A stretch of DNA of 8,448 nt from Deltaproteobacteria bacterium (GCA_019310745.1 JAFDDS010000051.1:1-8448); one strand, 5' to 3'; shown: positions 1 to 6,401, numbered from the stretch's first letter. The notes: generated by a model from the sequence alone, not told the origin. Numbers and translations are program-made.

Positions 1-1
1 A

Positions 2-283
2 GCAGCTGCTGATGTAGAAAAAAATGGGACATTCACTGCTGAGATAGGAATATTGACCAAGATTTCTGATTTCCTGAGGGCCAAACTTGGATCAAATGAA
101 AAAATGGAAAACATCATCATTATAACAAACCCACCAATGTCTGCCGGTGCATACACTGCTCGGGCAGTAAGCATGCTTGCAGATAAAAAGGCTGAATGCA
201 CCCTGAACGTAAAAGGTCCCTCACTGATAGATCGATTAAAAGACTGGCTCGGTGTTAAGCTGGGAAAAATTGTTAAAAAATAG
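2..283 (+). CDS. 3' end of an unrecognised protein (5' end outside window)
   Basis: The frame is open from the left edge (base 2) to the TAA at 281-283, so 93 residues of a longer protein are visible. The only nearby start-like codon is a TTG at 53 with no ribosome binding site, so I treat the gene as 5'-truncated by the window. The visible part has a hydrophobic strand (NIIIITNPPMSAGAYTAR, roughly residues 38-55) followed by a Lys-rich, amphipathic C-terminal tail ending GKIVKK. The strand-turn-helix pattern could belong to an alpha/beta fold of flavodoxin or Rossmann type, but I see no diagnostic motif. The family is not recognised and no function is assigned. It has no visible operon partner, because 244 bases separate it from the next gene. 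Confidence 0.6.
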   Translation, partial: AAADVEKNGTFTAEIGILTKISDFLRAKLGSNEKMENIIIITNPPMSAGAYTARAVSMLADKKAECTLNVKGPSLIDRLKDWLGVKLGKIVKK

Positions 284-348
284 ATATCAATGAAATGACA
301 CAGTTCTCTATAAATCTATGCATTCAAAAAACTTAAAAAATAAGATTC

Positions 349-377
349 GTTTTCACCCCGCCCGTAGGGCTGAAAAC
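349..377. repeat. Imperfect hairpin in the 284-527 intergenic region
   Basis: Arms GTTTTCA (349-355) and TGAAAAC (371-377) are perfect complements. Inside lies GCCC-GTA-GGGC (360-370), with four unpaired C on the left side. The hairpin is GC-rich in the middle but no T-run follows on either strand, so it is not a typical intrinsic terminator. It may be part of a dispersed intergenic repeat. Confidence 0.5.
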
Positions 378-443
378 TTTTTCTCTGCCAATGCCTGCCC
401 TTTTAAATGCAAAGCCTATTTTACTGGGGTCGGCAGAGAAAAA
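378..443. repeat. Perfect 12-bp inverted repeat with 42-nt loop
   Basis: TTTTTCTCTGCC (378-389) is the exact reverse complement of GGCAGAGAAAAA (432-443). It starts directly after the hairpin ending at 377, so the two structures abut. The loop (390-431) has no reading frame of note. No T-run follows, so termination is unlikely. A mobile or REP-like intergenic element is possible. Confidence 0.6.
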
Positions 444-445
444 AA

Positions 446-475
446 TCTGTATTAGTCTGTGTGAGTCTGCGTCTA
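446..475 (+). repeat. Three degenerate tandem 10-bp units (TCTGNNTNNN)
   Basis: Units TCTGTATTAG (446-455), TCTGTGTGAG (456-465) and TCTGCGTCTA (466-475) follow each other without a gap. They resemble the 'ATCTGTGT.. ATCTGCGT' type of intergenic repeat that I have seen in many anaerobe genomes; that resemblance is from memory. They lie about 50 bases before the VOC gene and could also form part of its leader. Confidence 0.4.
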
Positions 476-527
476 ATTATGCAAATCGATTACCCTAAAA
501 TCTTATAACTACACACAGGAGACAAGG

Positions 528-950
528 ATGAAGGTAAATAAGATAGATCACATATGCATTGCAGTAAATAATCTTGATGAAGCTCGAAAGATTTGGGAAC
601 CCATTCTGGGAAAGCCAGAGCCTGATGATCCTTACGTGGATGAGTTAGAAAAGATCAGGGTGGCACGATATTGGTTGGGGGAAGTAGGCTTTGAGTTAAT
701 GGAATCAACCACTCCGGATGGGGATGTAGCCAGGTTTATCGAGAAAAGAGGCGAGGGCGTGATGCTCATTAGTTTTAATGTCAATAACACACGAGAGGCC
801 ATGGATGAGTTGAAAGCTAAGGATTATCCCTTTATTGGAGGGGCCAGACCCTTTCGGGATTGTGAATTCGCCTTTGTTCATCCAAAGGCAGTAAATGGCG
901 TTCTCCTTGAATTGATCGATGATAAATGGGATGAGTTGAAGGATAAATGA
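528..950 (+). CDS. VOC-superfamily protein, methylmalonyl-CoA epimerase-like
   Basis: This is a 140-residue single-gene unit. The ATG at 528 has a good ribosome binding site (AGGAG, 517-521, six bases upstream). Two betaalphabetabetabeta modules of the vicinal-oxygen-chelate fold are visible: KIDHICIAV at residues 5-13, and the second module from about residue 78 to the conserved GVLLELID at 124-131. The stretch from DGDVARFIEKRGEG to NGVLLELID follows methylmalonyl-CoA epimerases closely. Compared with the Propionibacterium enzyme, metal ligands H8, E56 (Gln there) and E128 are in place. The usual GIHHI motif, however, reads GVMLI (77-81), so the third ligand, a His, is replaced by Met79/Leu80. 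Epimerase activity is therefore doubtful. Another VOC enzyme, or a ligand-binding protein for CoA esters, is equally possible. No methylmalonyl-CoA mutase gene lies next to it. Confidence 0.8.
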   Translation: MKVNKIDHICIAVNNLDEARKIWEPILGKPEPDDPYVDELEKIRVARYWLGEVGFELMESTTPDGDVARFIEKRGEGVMLISFNVNNTREAMDELKAKDYPFIGGARPFRDCEFAFVHPKAVNGVLLELIDDKWDELKDK

Positions 951-953
951 CTT

Positions 954-990
954 AAAGTAGGGCCAAAGCTTGCCCTGTCTTGCGTTTTAA
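954..990 (+). terminator. Weak terminator-like stem after the VOC gene
   Basis: Starting four bases after the VOC stop, AGGGC (959-963) pairs with GCCCT (972-976) across an 8-base loop. A loose T-rich tail (GTCTTGCGTTTT) follows. The stem is short and the T-run is interrupted, so its strength is uncertain. Confidence 0.3.
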
Positions 991-1228
991 TCCCTGCTTT
1001 CTACTTTATACAATTCGCACTTTCTTTGCTCCCTATTCTCCTGGCACTGATGCATGCACTATTTGAATCGCATATAGACAAAATAATTAACCATGAATGT
1101 TTGCGTATTTCATCTTGTAATCATTAATAAAATCGAATAGAGTCCAGTTAACTCATTTGGCCGGTCATATTTGAATCCGAGGGAATCTTTAAAAAACACA
1201 ACGCCTAAGAGTATAAGAGTGGGCATAA

Positions 1229-1257
1229 TTGACACACAACTGTAATTTCCCAACAAT
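1229..1257 (+). promoter_or_regulatory. Candidate sigma-70 type promoter
   Basis: A perfect -35 hexamer TTGACA (1229-1234) is followed after 17 bases by AACAAT (1252-1257), which matches four of six -10 positions. It would place a start near 1264, giving a leader of about 120 bases to the zinc-ribbon remnant and about 265 bases to the molybdopterin oxidoreductase. The -10 is weak, so this is tentative. Confidence 0.3.
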
Positions 1258-1385
1258 CCTTTCAACACGCTTACTTGCAAATCTGATTAAGCTGGCGATT
1301 CTGCATGAGTTTTGTGCCCTTTAAGGTTATCCGATTTTATTAGGTGATTCTCTTAAAAATTTTTACAAGTCTTTGGAGAGAAAAA

Positions 1386-1448
1386 ATGAAATGCCCAAAA
1401 TCTAAGTTTGAGAATAGAGAAGGATCCAAGAGTTTTTGGGTTTATTAG
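1386..1448 (+). pseudogene. Remnant of a zinc-ribbon protein N-terminus
   Basis: A strong Shine-Dalgarno sequence (GGAGAG, 1375-1380) sits five bases before ATG 1386. The frame encodes only 20 residues, MKCPKSKFENREGSKSFWVY, then TAG. This is very close to the N-terminus common in zinc-ribbon proteins (for example double-zinc-ribbon adenylate cyclases of deltaproteobacteria), which read roughly MKCPKC-FENxxGxKFCxxCG. Here the second Cys is Ser (residue 6) and the FC of the second CxxC is disrupted by extra or shifted bases, so the metal site is lost. A good translation start with nothing behind it suggests the start of a gene whose body has been deleted. A short leader peptide is the alternative. 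The family match is from memory of the motif. Confidence 0.5.
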
Positions 1449-1529
1449 TTTTTTTTAGAAAAGGGCACATTAAGGGGTGATTTTTTTGAAAGATGCATGG
1501 CTTTCTAAAGCAATGAAATGGAGATAAGT

Positions 1530-3767
1530 ATGGCGGAATGGAAGAAAACGTTTTGTGCCCTTTGTTATCATAACTGCGGTCTGGAGGTACAAACCGAGGG
1601 GCATAGGATCACCCAGGTTCGGCCGGACAAAAATCACCCAAGAACAAAGGGTTACATTTGCCGAAAGGGGGCAAAAATCGCCCTATACCAGGACCATAAG
1701 GAACGTGTAACCCGCCCTCTCAAAAGGAAAGGTAATGGATTTGTGGAAATATCCTGGAAACAGGCCATATCGGAAATCGCAGGAAAATTGAAAGAGGTCT
1801 TACATAAATATGGACCACGGACCTTGGCTTACATTGGCGGCGGCGGGCAGGGCTGCCACATAGAGGCAGGCTTTGGCCGTACGCTTTTAACATCCCTTGG
1901 TTCCCAGTACCACTACTCAGCTCTGGCCCAGGAATTGACCGGCCTATTTTGGGTAAACGGCCGGGCATATGGGCGGCAAAACCTCCATTTGGTGCCGGAT
2001 TTAGATCGGGCGGAGAATTTTCTAGTAATGGGTTGGAACGGATACGTGAGCAATGCCGGCGTCAATCAGGCACAGCGACGGATTAATGAATTTGCCAAGG
2101 ACCCGAACAGGAAGCTTATCGTAGTGGACCCCTTATTAAGTGAGACGGCCAAACGAGCCAACAAACATTTACAGATCCGGATTGGCACCGCCGCCCTATT
2201 CTTGAAGTCCTTGATAGCCATTATCTTACAAGAGGGCTGGGAAAATGAAACTTACCTTAGGGATCACTGCAAGGGATTTGAAAAGATTTTACCATGGTTC
2301 AAAGATTTTGATGTAGCCTCGGCCCTTCAAGTATGTAGTGTGGGCCATGATGAGGTCAGAGAATTGGCGCATATGTACGCCACCCGGCCTACGGCAATGA
2401 GGACCGATTTGGGGTTGCTCATGGATCGGCAAAGTACCATGAATTCATACTTAGAAATGATTCTCATGGCGGTCTGTGGCCGCATCGGCACCCCGGGAGG
2501 CAACGTATTCAACGGCCACCTCATGCCGCTGGGGCCCCATTCAGATGAACGGGATTCCAAAACCTGGCGAACGGGGGAGACTAATATCCCGGCTATCATG
2601 GGGTACTTTCCCCCCAACGTGGCCCCTGAAGAGATCCTCTCGCAGAGAGAAGATCGTTTAAGGGCCATGATAATCAGCGGAGCAAACCCCCTTCTTTCCT
2701 ATGCTGATACCCTGGCTTATGAGCAGGCCTTTAAGGAGCTGGACCTGCTGGTTACCATTGAAATTTCAATGACAGAAACCGCACGGATGAGTCATTATGT
2801 GCTACCTGCTAAGTCTGCCTTCGAGAAATGGGACACTACCTTCTTCAGTCTCACTTTCCCGGAAACACACTTTCAACTCCGGCGCCCATGCTGCGGCAGT
2901 CAGGGAGAGCCCCTTGAGGAGGGAGAAATATATACCCGCTTGGCCGAGGCCTTAGGACTCCTTCCAAAGATACCCCAGTCCCTTTTTCAGGCTGCCCAAG
3001 GGGATAGGAAGGGCTATGCAACGGAGCTTATGAAATTTATAAGTCAGGATAAGAAGGCAGCCAGGTTGGTACCCTTTATAGCAGCCAAGACTTTGGGGCA
3101 ACATCTCAACTCTGCCCATCTAGCGGCGGTCTGGGGCCTAATGATCAATTATCCCCAACACGCCGCAGATGATCTGGAAAGGGCCGGTTATAAGGTGACA
3201 CCTTTTTTGGGAGATGACCTCTTTCAGAACCTTCTTGACCATCCTGAGGGTATCTTAATTGGTAAGTTAGATCCGGACAATAACCTGGAAAAGCTGCGAA
3301 CGGCGGACAAGAAAATACACCTTTATATCGAAGAAATGGCTGGCTGGGTGAAGGAGATTGAGGCTGAATTAGAGAAGGTGGCCCTTAAGAACGAAGAATT
3401 TTCCTTTGTAATGGTGGCTGGAAGGCATTTCCCCTACACGGCAAATAGCATTATGCGGGACCCAGTTTGGAATGATCATAAACCAGTATGCACGATGCTC
3501 CTAAATAAGGAAGATGCCCGTGCGATAGGGATTCACGTTGGTGAGGAAGCATGGGTGATTACCGAGGCATCTAAGGTCAGGATACCGGTTGAAGTGTCGG
3601 ATATTGCCACATCTGGTACGGTAGTGATACCGCACGGGTTCGGTATGGATTACGATGGCCAGGTATATGGTGTGAACGTAAACCTCCTCACAAAAAATAC
3701 CCATCGGGACAGGATTGCAGGGACACCTCATCATCGTTATGTGCCATGCCGTGTGGAGACGGTTTAA
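1530..3767 (+). CDS. Cytoplasmic molybdopterin oxidoreductase (formate dehydrogenase/BisC-like)
   Basis: This is a 745-residue member of the DMSO-reductase superfamily, which binds a bis-pyranopterin Mo or W cofactor. I start at ATG 1530 because GGAG (1520-1523) lies six bases upstream. An in-frame ATG at 1518 would add four residues but has no site. The N-terminal Fe4S4 domain has C9-x2-C12-x3-C16 and C44, followed by the RKG motif whose Lys is typical of electron transfer between cluster and pterin. Next come the molybdopterin domains, with GGGGQG at 103-108, VVDP near 210, and GRIGTPGGN in the middle. The molydopterin-binding C-terminal domain covers about residues 624-745. There is no Tat signal, so it is cytoplasmic. 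The segment where formate dehydrogenases carry Cys or Sec reads YSALAQE (129-135), with no Cys, so the Mo ligand is unclear. The substrate cannot be inferred. The FmdE-like gene follows ten bases later. Confidence 0.88.
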   Translation: MAEWKKTFCALCYHNCGLEVQTEGHRITQVRPDKNHPRTKGYICRKGAKIALYQDHKERVTRPLKRKGNGFVEISWKQAISEIAGKLKEVLHKYGPRTLAYIGGGGQGCHIEAGFGRTLLTSLGSQYHYSALAQELTGLFWVNGRAYGRQNLHLVPDLDRAENFLVMGWNGYVSNAGVNQAQRRINEFAKDPNRKLIVVDPLLSETAKRANKHLQIRIGTAALFLKSLIAIILQEGWENETYLRDHCKGFEKILPWFKDFDVASALQVCSVGHDEVRELAHMYATRPTAMRTDLGLLMDRQSTMNSYLEMILMAVCGRIGTPGGNVFNGHLMPLGPHSDERDSKTWRTGETNIPAIMGYFPPNVAPEEILSQREDRLRAMIISGANPLLSYADTLAYEQAFKELDLLVTIEISMTETARMSHYVLPAKSAFEKWDTTFFSLTFPETHFQLRRPCCGSQGEPLEEGEIYTRLAEALGLLPKIPQSLFQAAQGDRKGYATELMKFISQDKKAARLVPFIAAKTLGQHLNSAHLAAVWGLMINYPQHAADDLERAGYKVTPFLGDDLFQNLLDHPEGILIGKLDPDNNLEKLRTADKKIHLYIEEMAGWVKEIEAELEKVALKNEEFSFVMVAGRHFPYTANSIMRDPVWNDHKPVCTMLLNKEDARAIGIHVGEEAWVITEASKVRIPVEVSDIATSGTVVIPHGFGMDYDGQVYGVNVNLLTKNTHRDRIAGTPHHRYVPCRVETV

Positions 3768-3777
3768 AGGAAATAGT

Positions 3778-4386
3778 ATGAACGCGATCAAAAAGATAGG
3801 TGCTGAAACCTCCAGACTGATGCTTTGTGGAAGATCGCTGGAGGTTTTCCTGGATGAGATAAAGAGTTTCCATGGTATTGTATCCCCTGGCCTTGTACTT
3901 GGCGGGTTTTTAGTAGATTGGGCGCAGGAACTTGTCGGAGTGGAGGTGGAGGCGGATGCAATTGTTGAGACCTACCGTTGCCTGCCTGATGCCGTACAGA
4001 TCTTCACCCCATGTACCATTGGTAACGGGTGGTTGAAAGTCCTAAACTGGGACAAGTTCGCCTTAAGTCTTTACGACAAGAGAAAGTTGTTGGGATATCG
4101 GGTCTGGCTTGATCTGGAAAAGGCGAAGATGTTCCCCCCTATCTACAACTGGTACATGCGCTTGGTTCCAAAGAAGGATCTCCCTTTGGAGGTTTTGGTT
4201 AAGGCATATCTCGAAGCTGGAAGATCTGTCTTATCTTGTCGTGCCATTCGTGTGACAAAATATTATGGGAAGGAAAAGAAGGGGCGCATTAAGGTCTGTC
4301 CAGGATGTGGTGAGGCTTACCCAGCTTTTCAGGGAGATCAATGCTCAGCATGCCAAGGAGAAGGGTACTATGAGTTAAGGGAATAG
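3778..4386 (+). CDS. FmdE-family protein with C-terminal zinc ribbon
   Basis: This is a 202-residue protein. ATG 3778 is preceded by AAAGGA (3766-3771) overlapping the stop of the oxidoreductase gene; the upstream extension of the frame lies inside that gene and is not used. The gap of ten bases makes a two-gene operon. Residues 31-110 match the domain of formylmethanofuran dehydrogenase subunit E: FHGIVSPGLVLGG at 31-43 and YRCLPDAVQIFTPCTIGNG at 66-84. A C-terminal ribbon has CPGC (174-177) and CSAC (189-192), suited to Zn. In typical members the first motif is HGHxCPG; here its second His and Cys are Ile34 and Ser36, while Cys68 and Cys79 remain. In bacteria this family often lies beside molybdopterin enzymes, so a role in maturation or as a partner of the preceding enzyme is plausible but inferred. 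No methanofuran pathway is implied. Confidence 0.82.
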   Translation: MNAIKKIGAETSRLMLCGRSLEVFLDEIKSFHGIVSPGLVLGGFLVDWAQELVGVEVEADAIVETYRCLPDAVQIFTPCTIGNGWLKVLNWDKFALSLYDKRKLLGYRVWLDLEKAKMFPPIYNWYMRLVPKKDLPLEVLVKAYLEAGRSVLSCRAIRVTKYYGKEKKGRIKVCPGCGEAYPAFQGDQCSACQGEGYYELRE

Positions 4387-4580
4387 AATCGAATAGCAGG
4401 TCAAGCGTCTTATCAAGGCAAGAGGCAGGGTTTAAGATCACGCCAGAAAATGTTGTGTTCATATGTTGCCTTAACGCTTTCATATAACCTCCCGTAACAT
4501 CCATAGCCTGACAAAGAATCAAAGCTGGGCATCTCTTAGACTTTTCAGGTCTATCTCCCAGGCACTTTCGTGACCCACTC
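4387..4580. other. Convergent intergenic region
   Basis: This separates the plus-strand FmdE gene from the 3' end of the minus-strand operon. I see no convincing gene. A short hairpin TAGAC-7 nt-GTCTA (4537-4553) is present but no T-run follows on either strand, so a strong intrinsic terminator cannot be claimed. Confidence 0.4.
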
Positions 4581-4853
4581 TTACGCTCTCTTTCTGATCT
4601 CTTTAATGAACCTCCCTGCACCTTCGATGTTATATATTATCCGAACTTCCATCCCTTGAAAAGTGCTCAAATCAGCACATGCAGTGCTGCACCCCTCTAC
4701 TGCCAAAATAAGCTCAACACCTTCACTTTCAGGTTTAACAAACACTACCCTGCCCTGCAAGCTTTCTTCCATGTGCCGTACCAGGGCAACCCGATCATAT
4801 TCAGGATTACAGCCACCACAATACTTAAGGCCCACTCTCACCGTTTCACCCAT
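4581..4853 (-). CDS. Small Cys-motif protein (CGGCNP...GCSTAC), unknown function
   Basis: This 90-residue protein is read from ATG 4853, which follows the abfD stop as TAA-T-ATG, a layout suited to translational coupling. An alternative GTG at 4871, overlapping abfD by 17 bases, would add six residues; neither start has a clear ribosome binding site. The sequence begins MGETVRVGLKYCGGCNPEYDR, with C12 and C15. A second pair follows in EGCSTACAD (C55 and C59). Similar small proteins with CGGCNPxYDR and GCxxACA occur in anaerobic Firmicutes and deltaproteobacteria, as I recall, but I know no assigned function. The four Cys could bind an Fe-S cluster or a metal. The position directly behind a [4Fe-4S] dehydratase suggests, without proving, a helper role. 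The fold looks like a small thioredoxin-like alpha/beta protein. Confidence 0.75.
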   Translation of the reverse strand: MGETVRVGLKYCGGCNPEYDRVALVRHMEESLQGRVVFVKPESEGVELILAVEGCSTACADLSTFQGMEVRIIYNIEGAGRFIKEIRKRA

Positions 4854-4854
4854 A

Positions 4855-6303
4855 TTACGATTCAATGCCACAGAGTTTTTTGGCCGCCCTTTGTTTCTCT
4901 TGCATATTAATGCGGCGGGAAATCATAATTCTTTGTGCCTGAGGGGAGCCTGCACCATGCATGGATTCTGTCAAATAATTTGTCGCTGCAGTCCCTAATG
5001 TAAGGTTTTCAATCAACCGCAGGATGTGCATCCGGTGTTCAGTAGGAATATCGTGATGTGCCTCGAAGTACTTTTTGAGCCATTTGGCGGTTTCAGGCGA
5101 CTGCAAATCCTTTTCAGAGGGCAGGGTAACCATCAAGCCTCCTGCAATATCCTGTGCAAGCCGTGAAATTTCAAAAGGAAAACGGGTCACATTGTGTTTG
5201 TGCACATTGGCAAGCAAGATATTGACACAATACGTCCCGCTGGGCTCCTTGTGTCCTTCAGATGCACACGCAATACATCCGCAATATAGGGTTTCGTTGA
5301 GGTGATTCATCTCAACAATCTTGTCTCTGATATGCGAGGCCCTCTCCACCCCGTTATACTCGGCAGCCGTCTGGGCAGCACCTATGAGAACATCTCCCAC
5401 CCCTACCTTGCATGCGTAACTCTGCCGGTGATACGCAGCAAATTGCTCTACTAATTGTCGTGAAAAGTCATACTCTTTAAACATAAATACCCGATCCCAG
5501 GGGACAAACACGTCATCAAAAACAACCAATGCCTCATGCCCTCCAAATAAGAGATTACCCTGATCCATAGTCCCGCCCTCGAGTTTCCTGGTATCACAGG
5601 ACTGGCGCCCCATTATGTAGGTGATTCCCTCGGCATCACTGGGAAGGGCAAATGAGATGGCGTAGTCTTTATCTTCTTGTCTCATTGCAAGAGTGGGCAT
5701 GATTATGATCTCATGTGAATTTACCGCGCCTGTCTGATGGGCCTTGGCCCCCCTGACAACGATTCCATCTTTTTTTTCTTCTACCACATGCATGAATTGA
5801 TCCGGATCAGGCTGTTTATGAGGAGGCAAACTTCTATCACCCTTAGGATCTGTCATGGCGCCGTCAACAGTAAAATCGTTCTCCTGAACGTATTCAAGGT
5901 ACTTCACAAACCGTTTGTAGTATTCAGTGCCGTGTTTTGCATCAATATCAAAGGTGACAATGGAGAGCGCATTAAGGGCATCCATTCCCACACACCGCTG
6001 AAAACAGCACCCTGTTTCACGACCGAGTAACCTTCCCATCTTACTTTTCTTCACTAAATCCTCAATGCTTTGGTGAATGTGTGTAAACCGGTTAATTATG
6101 GTACCGGTAATATGGGAGGTGGCAGTCATAATATCTTCATGCTCTGGACGGTGGGCCAGCTCATATGTCTTGGCAACCGCGTTCATGGATGGTCGAATAA
6201 TGGGGTCATCAACCACGTTTTCTACGCGCTTTCCAAACATATACACCACTAAATTCAAGCGCCTCAGGCTTTCCTCATATTGTTCTGCGGTCATCATAGT
6301 CAT
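4855..6303 (-). CDS. abfD: 4-hydroxybutyryl-CoA dehydratase / vinylacetyl-CoA isomerase
   Basis: This flavin- and [4Fe-4S]-containing enzyme converts 4-hydroxybutyryl-CoA to crotonyl-CoA by a radical mechanism and isomerises vinylacetyl-CoA. The 482-residue product matches the usual length. ATG 6303 is chosen because AAGGAG (6311-6316) lies seven bases upstream; a longer frame to 6348 has no such site. Landmarks match the Clostridium aminobutyricum enzyme throughout: MTAEQYEESLRRLN at 4-17, CFQRCVGMD at 100-108, VDGAMTDPKGDR at 146-157, RGAKAHQTGAVNSHE at 184-198, GGHEALVVFD at 254-263, and TESMHGAGSPQAQRIM near the C-terminus. Cluster ligands C100, C104, H292 and C298 are present. His and last Cys are six apart (HRQSYAC), whereas the clostridial enzyme has seven (HRQSYGGC). 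Glu257 is kept. Its own promoter may lie at 6356-6361. The substrate could differ from 4-hydroxybutyryl-CoA, since paralogues of this family exist. Confidence 0.92.
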   Translation of the reverse strand: MTMMTAEQYEESLRRLNLVVYMFGKRVENVVDDPIIRPSMNAVAKTYELAHRPEHEDIMTATSHITGTIINRFTHIHQSIEDLVKKSKMGRLLGRETGCCFQRCVGMDALNALSIVTFDIDAKHGTEYYKRFVKYLEYVQENDFTVDGAMTDPKGDRSLPPHKQPDPDQFMHVVEEKKDGIVVRGAKAHQTGAVNSHEIIIMPTLAMRQEDKDYAISFALPSDAEGITYIMGRQSCDTRKLEGGTMDQGNLLFGGHEALVVFDDVFVPWDRVFMFKEYDFSRQLVEQFAAYHRQSYACKVGVGDVLIGAAQTAAEYNGVERASHIRDKIVEMNHLNETLYCGCIACASEGHKEPSGTYCVNILLANVHKHNVTRFPFEISRLAQDIAGGLMVTLPSEKDLQSPETAKWLKKYFEAHHDIPTEHRMHILRLIENLTLGTAATNYLTESMHGAGSPQAQRIMISRRINMQEKQRAAKKLCGIES

Positions 6304-6355
6304 TGAAGGTCTCCTTTTAATCTTCTGTTCTATGTTTATTGTCCACACAAATCTT

Positions 6356-6361
6356 ATTATA
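6356..6361 (-). promoter_or_regulatory. Candidate -10 box upstream of abfD
   Basis: On the minus strand a perfect TATAAT lies 52 bases before the abfD start codon, in a stretch free of coding sequence between the thiolase remnant and abfD. No good -35 hexamer is found 16-18 bases upstream; that place is taken by the GGTATA repeats, so the promoter may depend on an activator. Confidence 0.35.
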
Positions 6362-6376
6362 TGGGAATTTTATTCT

Positions 6377-6400
6377 GGTATTTATACCTTGAAATATACC
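6377..6400 (-). promoter_or_regulatory. GGTATA repeats, candidate operator of abfD
   Basis: The minus strand reads GGTATA (6400-6395), six bases, GGTATA (6388-6383), then AATACC (6382-6377). This gives a direct repeat with a 12-bp period, and the second copy forms a near-palindrome GGTATAAATACC. It sits just upstream of the TATAAT box, where the -35 region would be. A regulator binding site is inferred. Confidence 0.35.
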
Positions 6401-6401
6401 A

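Larger units (their letters stand above)
951..1529. other. Long AT-rich spacer without an intact gene
   Basis: No long coding frame exists here on either strand. The spacer holds the weak terminator-like stem at 954-990, a possible promoter at 1229-1257, the zinc-ribbon gene remnant at 1386-1448, and repeated copies of TGTGCCCTTT (1313-1322, inverted at 1460-1469, and again inside the next gene at 1554-1563). The composition is more AT-rich than the flanking genes, which fits a region of lost coding sequence or a long regulatory leader. Confidence 0.5.

Noticed and set aside
378..443. 12-bp inverted repeat as an intrinsic terminator
   Set aside because: The loop is 42 bases and no T-run follows on either strand.
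1131..1140. AATCGAATAG shared with 4387-4396
   Set aside because: A single AT-rich 10-base match 3.2 kb apart with no further similarity around it is likely chance.
1200..1260. Possible insertion-sequence end in the AT-rich spacer
   Set aside because: No matching inverted end, target duplication or transposase fragment is visible nearby.
4289..4621. 110-codon minus-strand frame downstream of the small Cys protein
   Set aside because: It overlaps the 3' ends of two better-supported genes, shows no family motif and has no convincing start; the stretch NPASCLDKTLDLL was noted but is not diagnostic.
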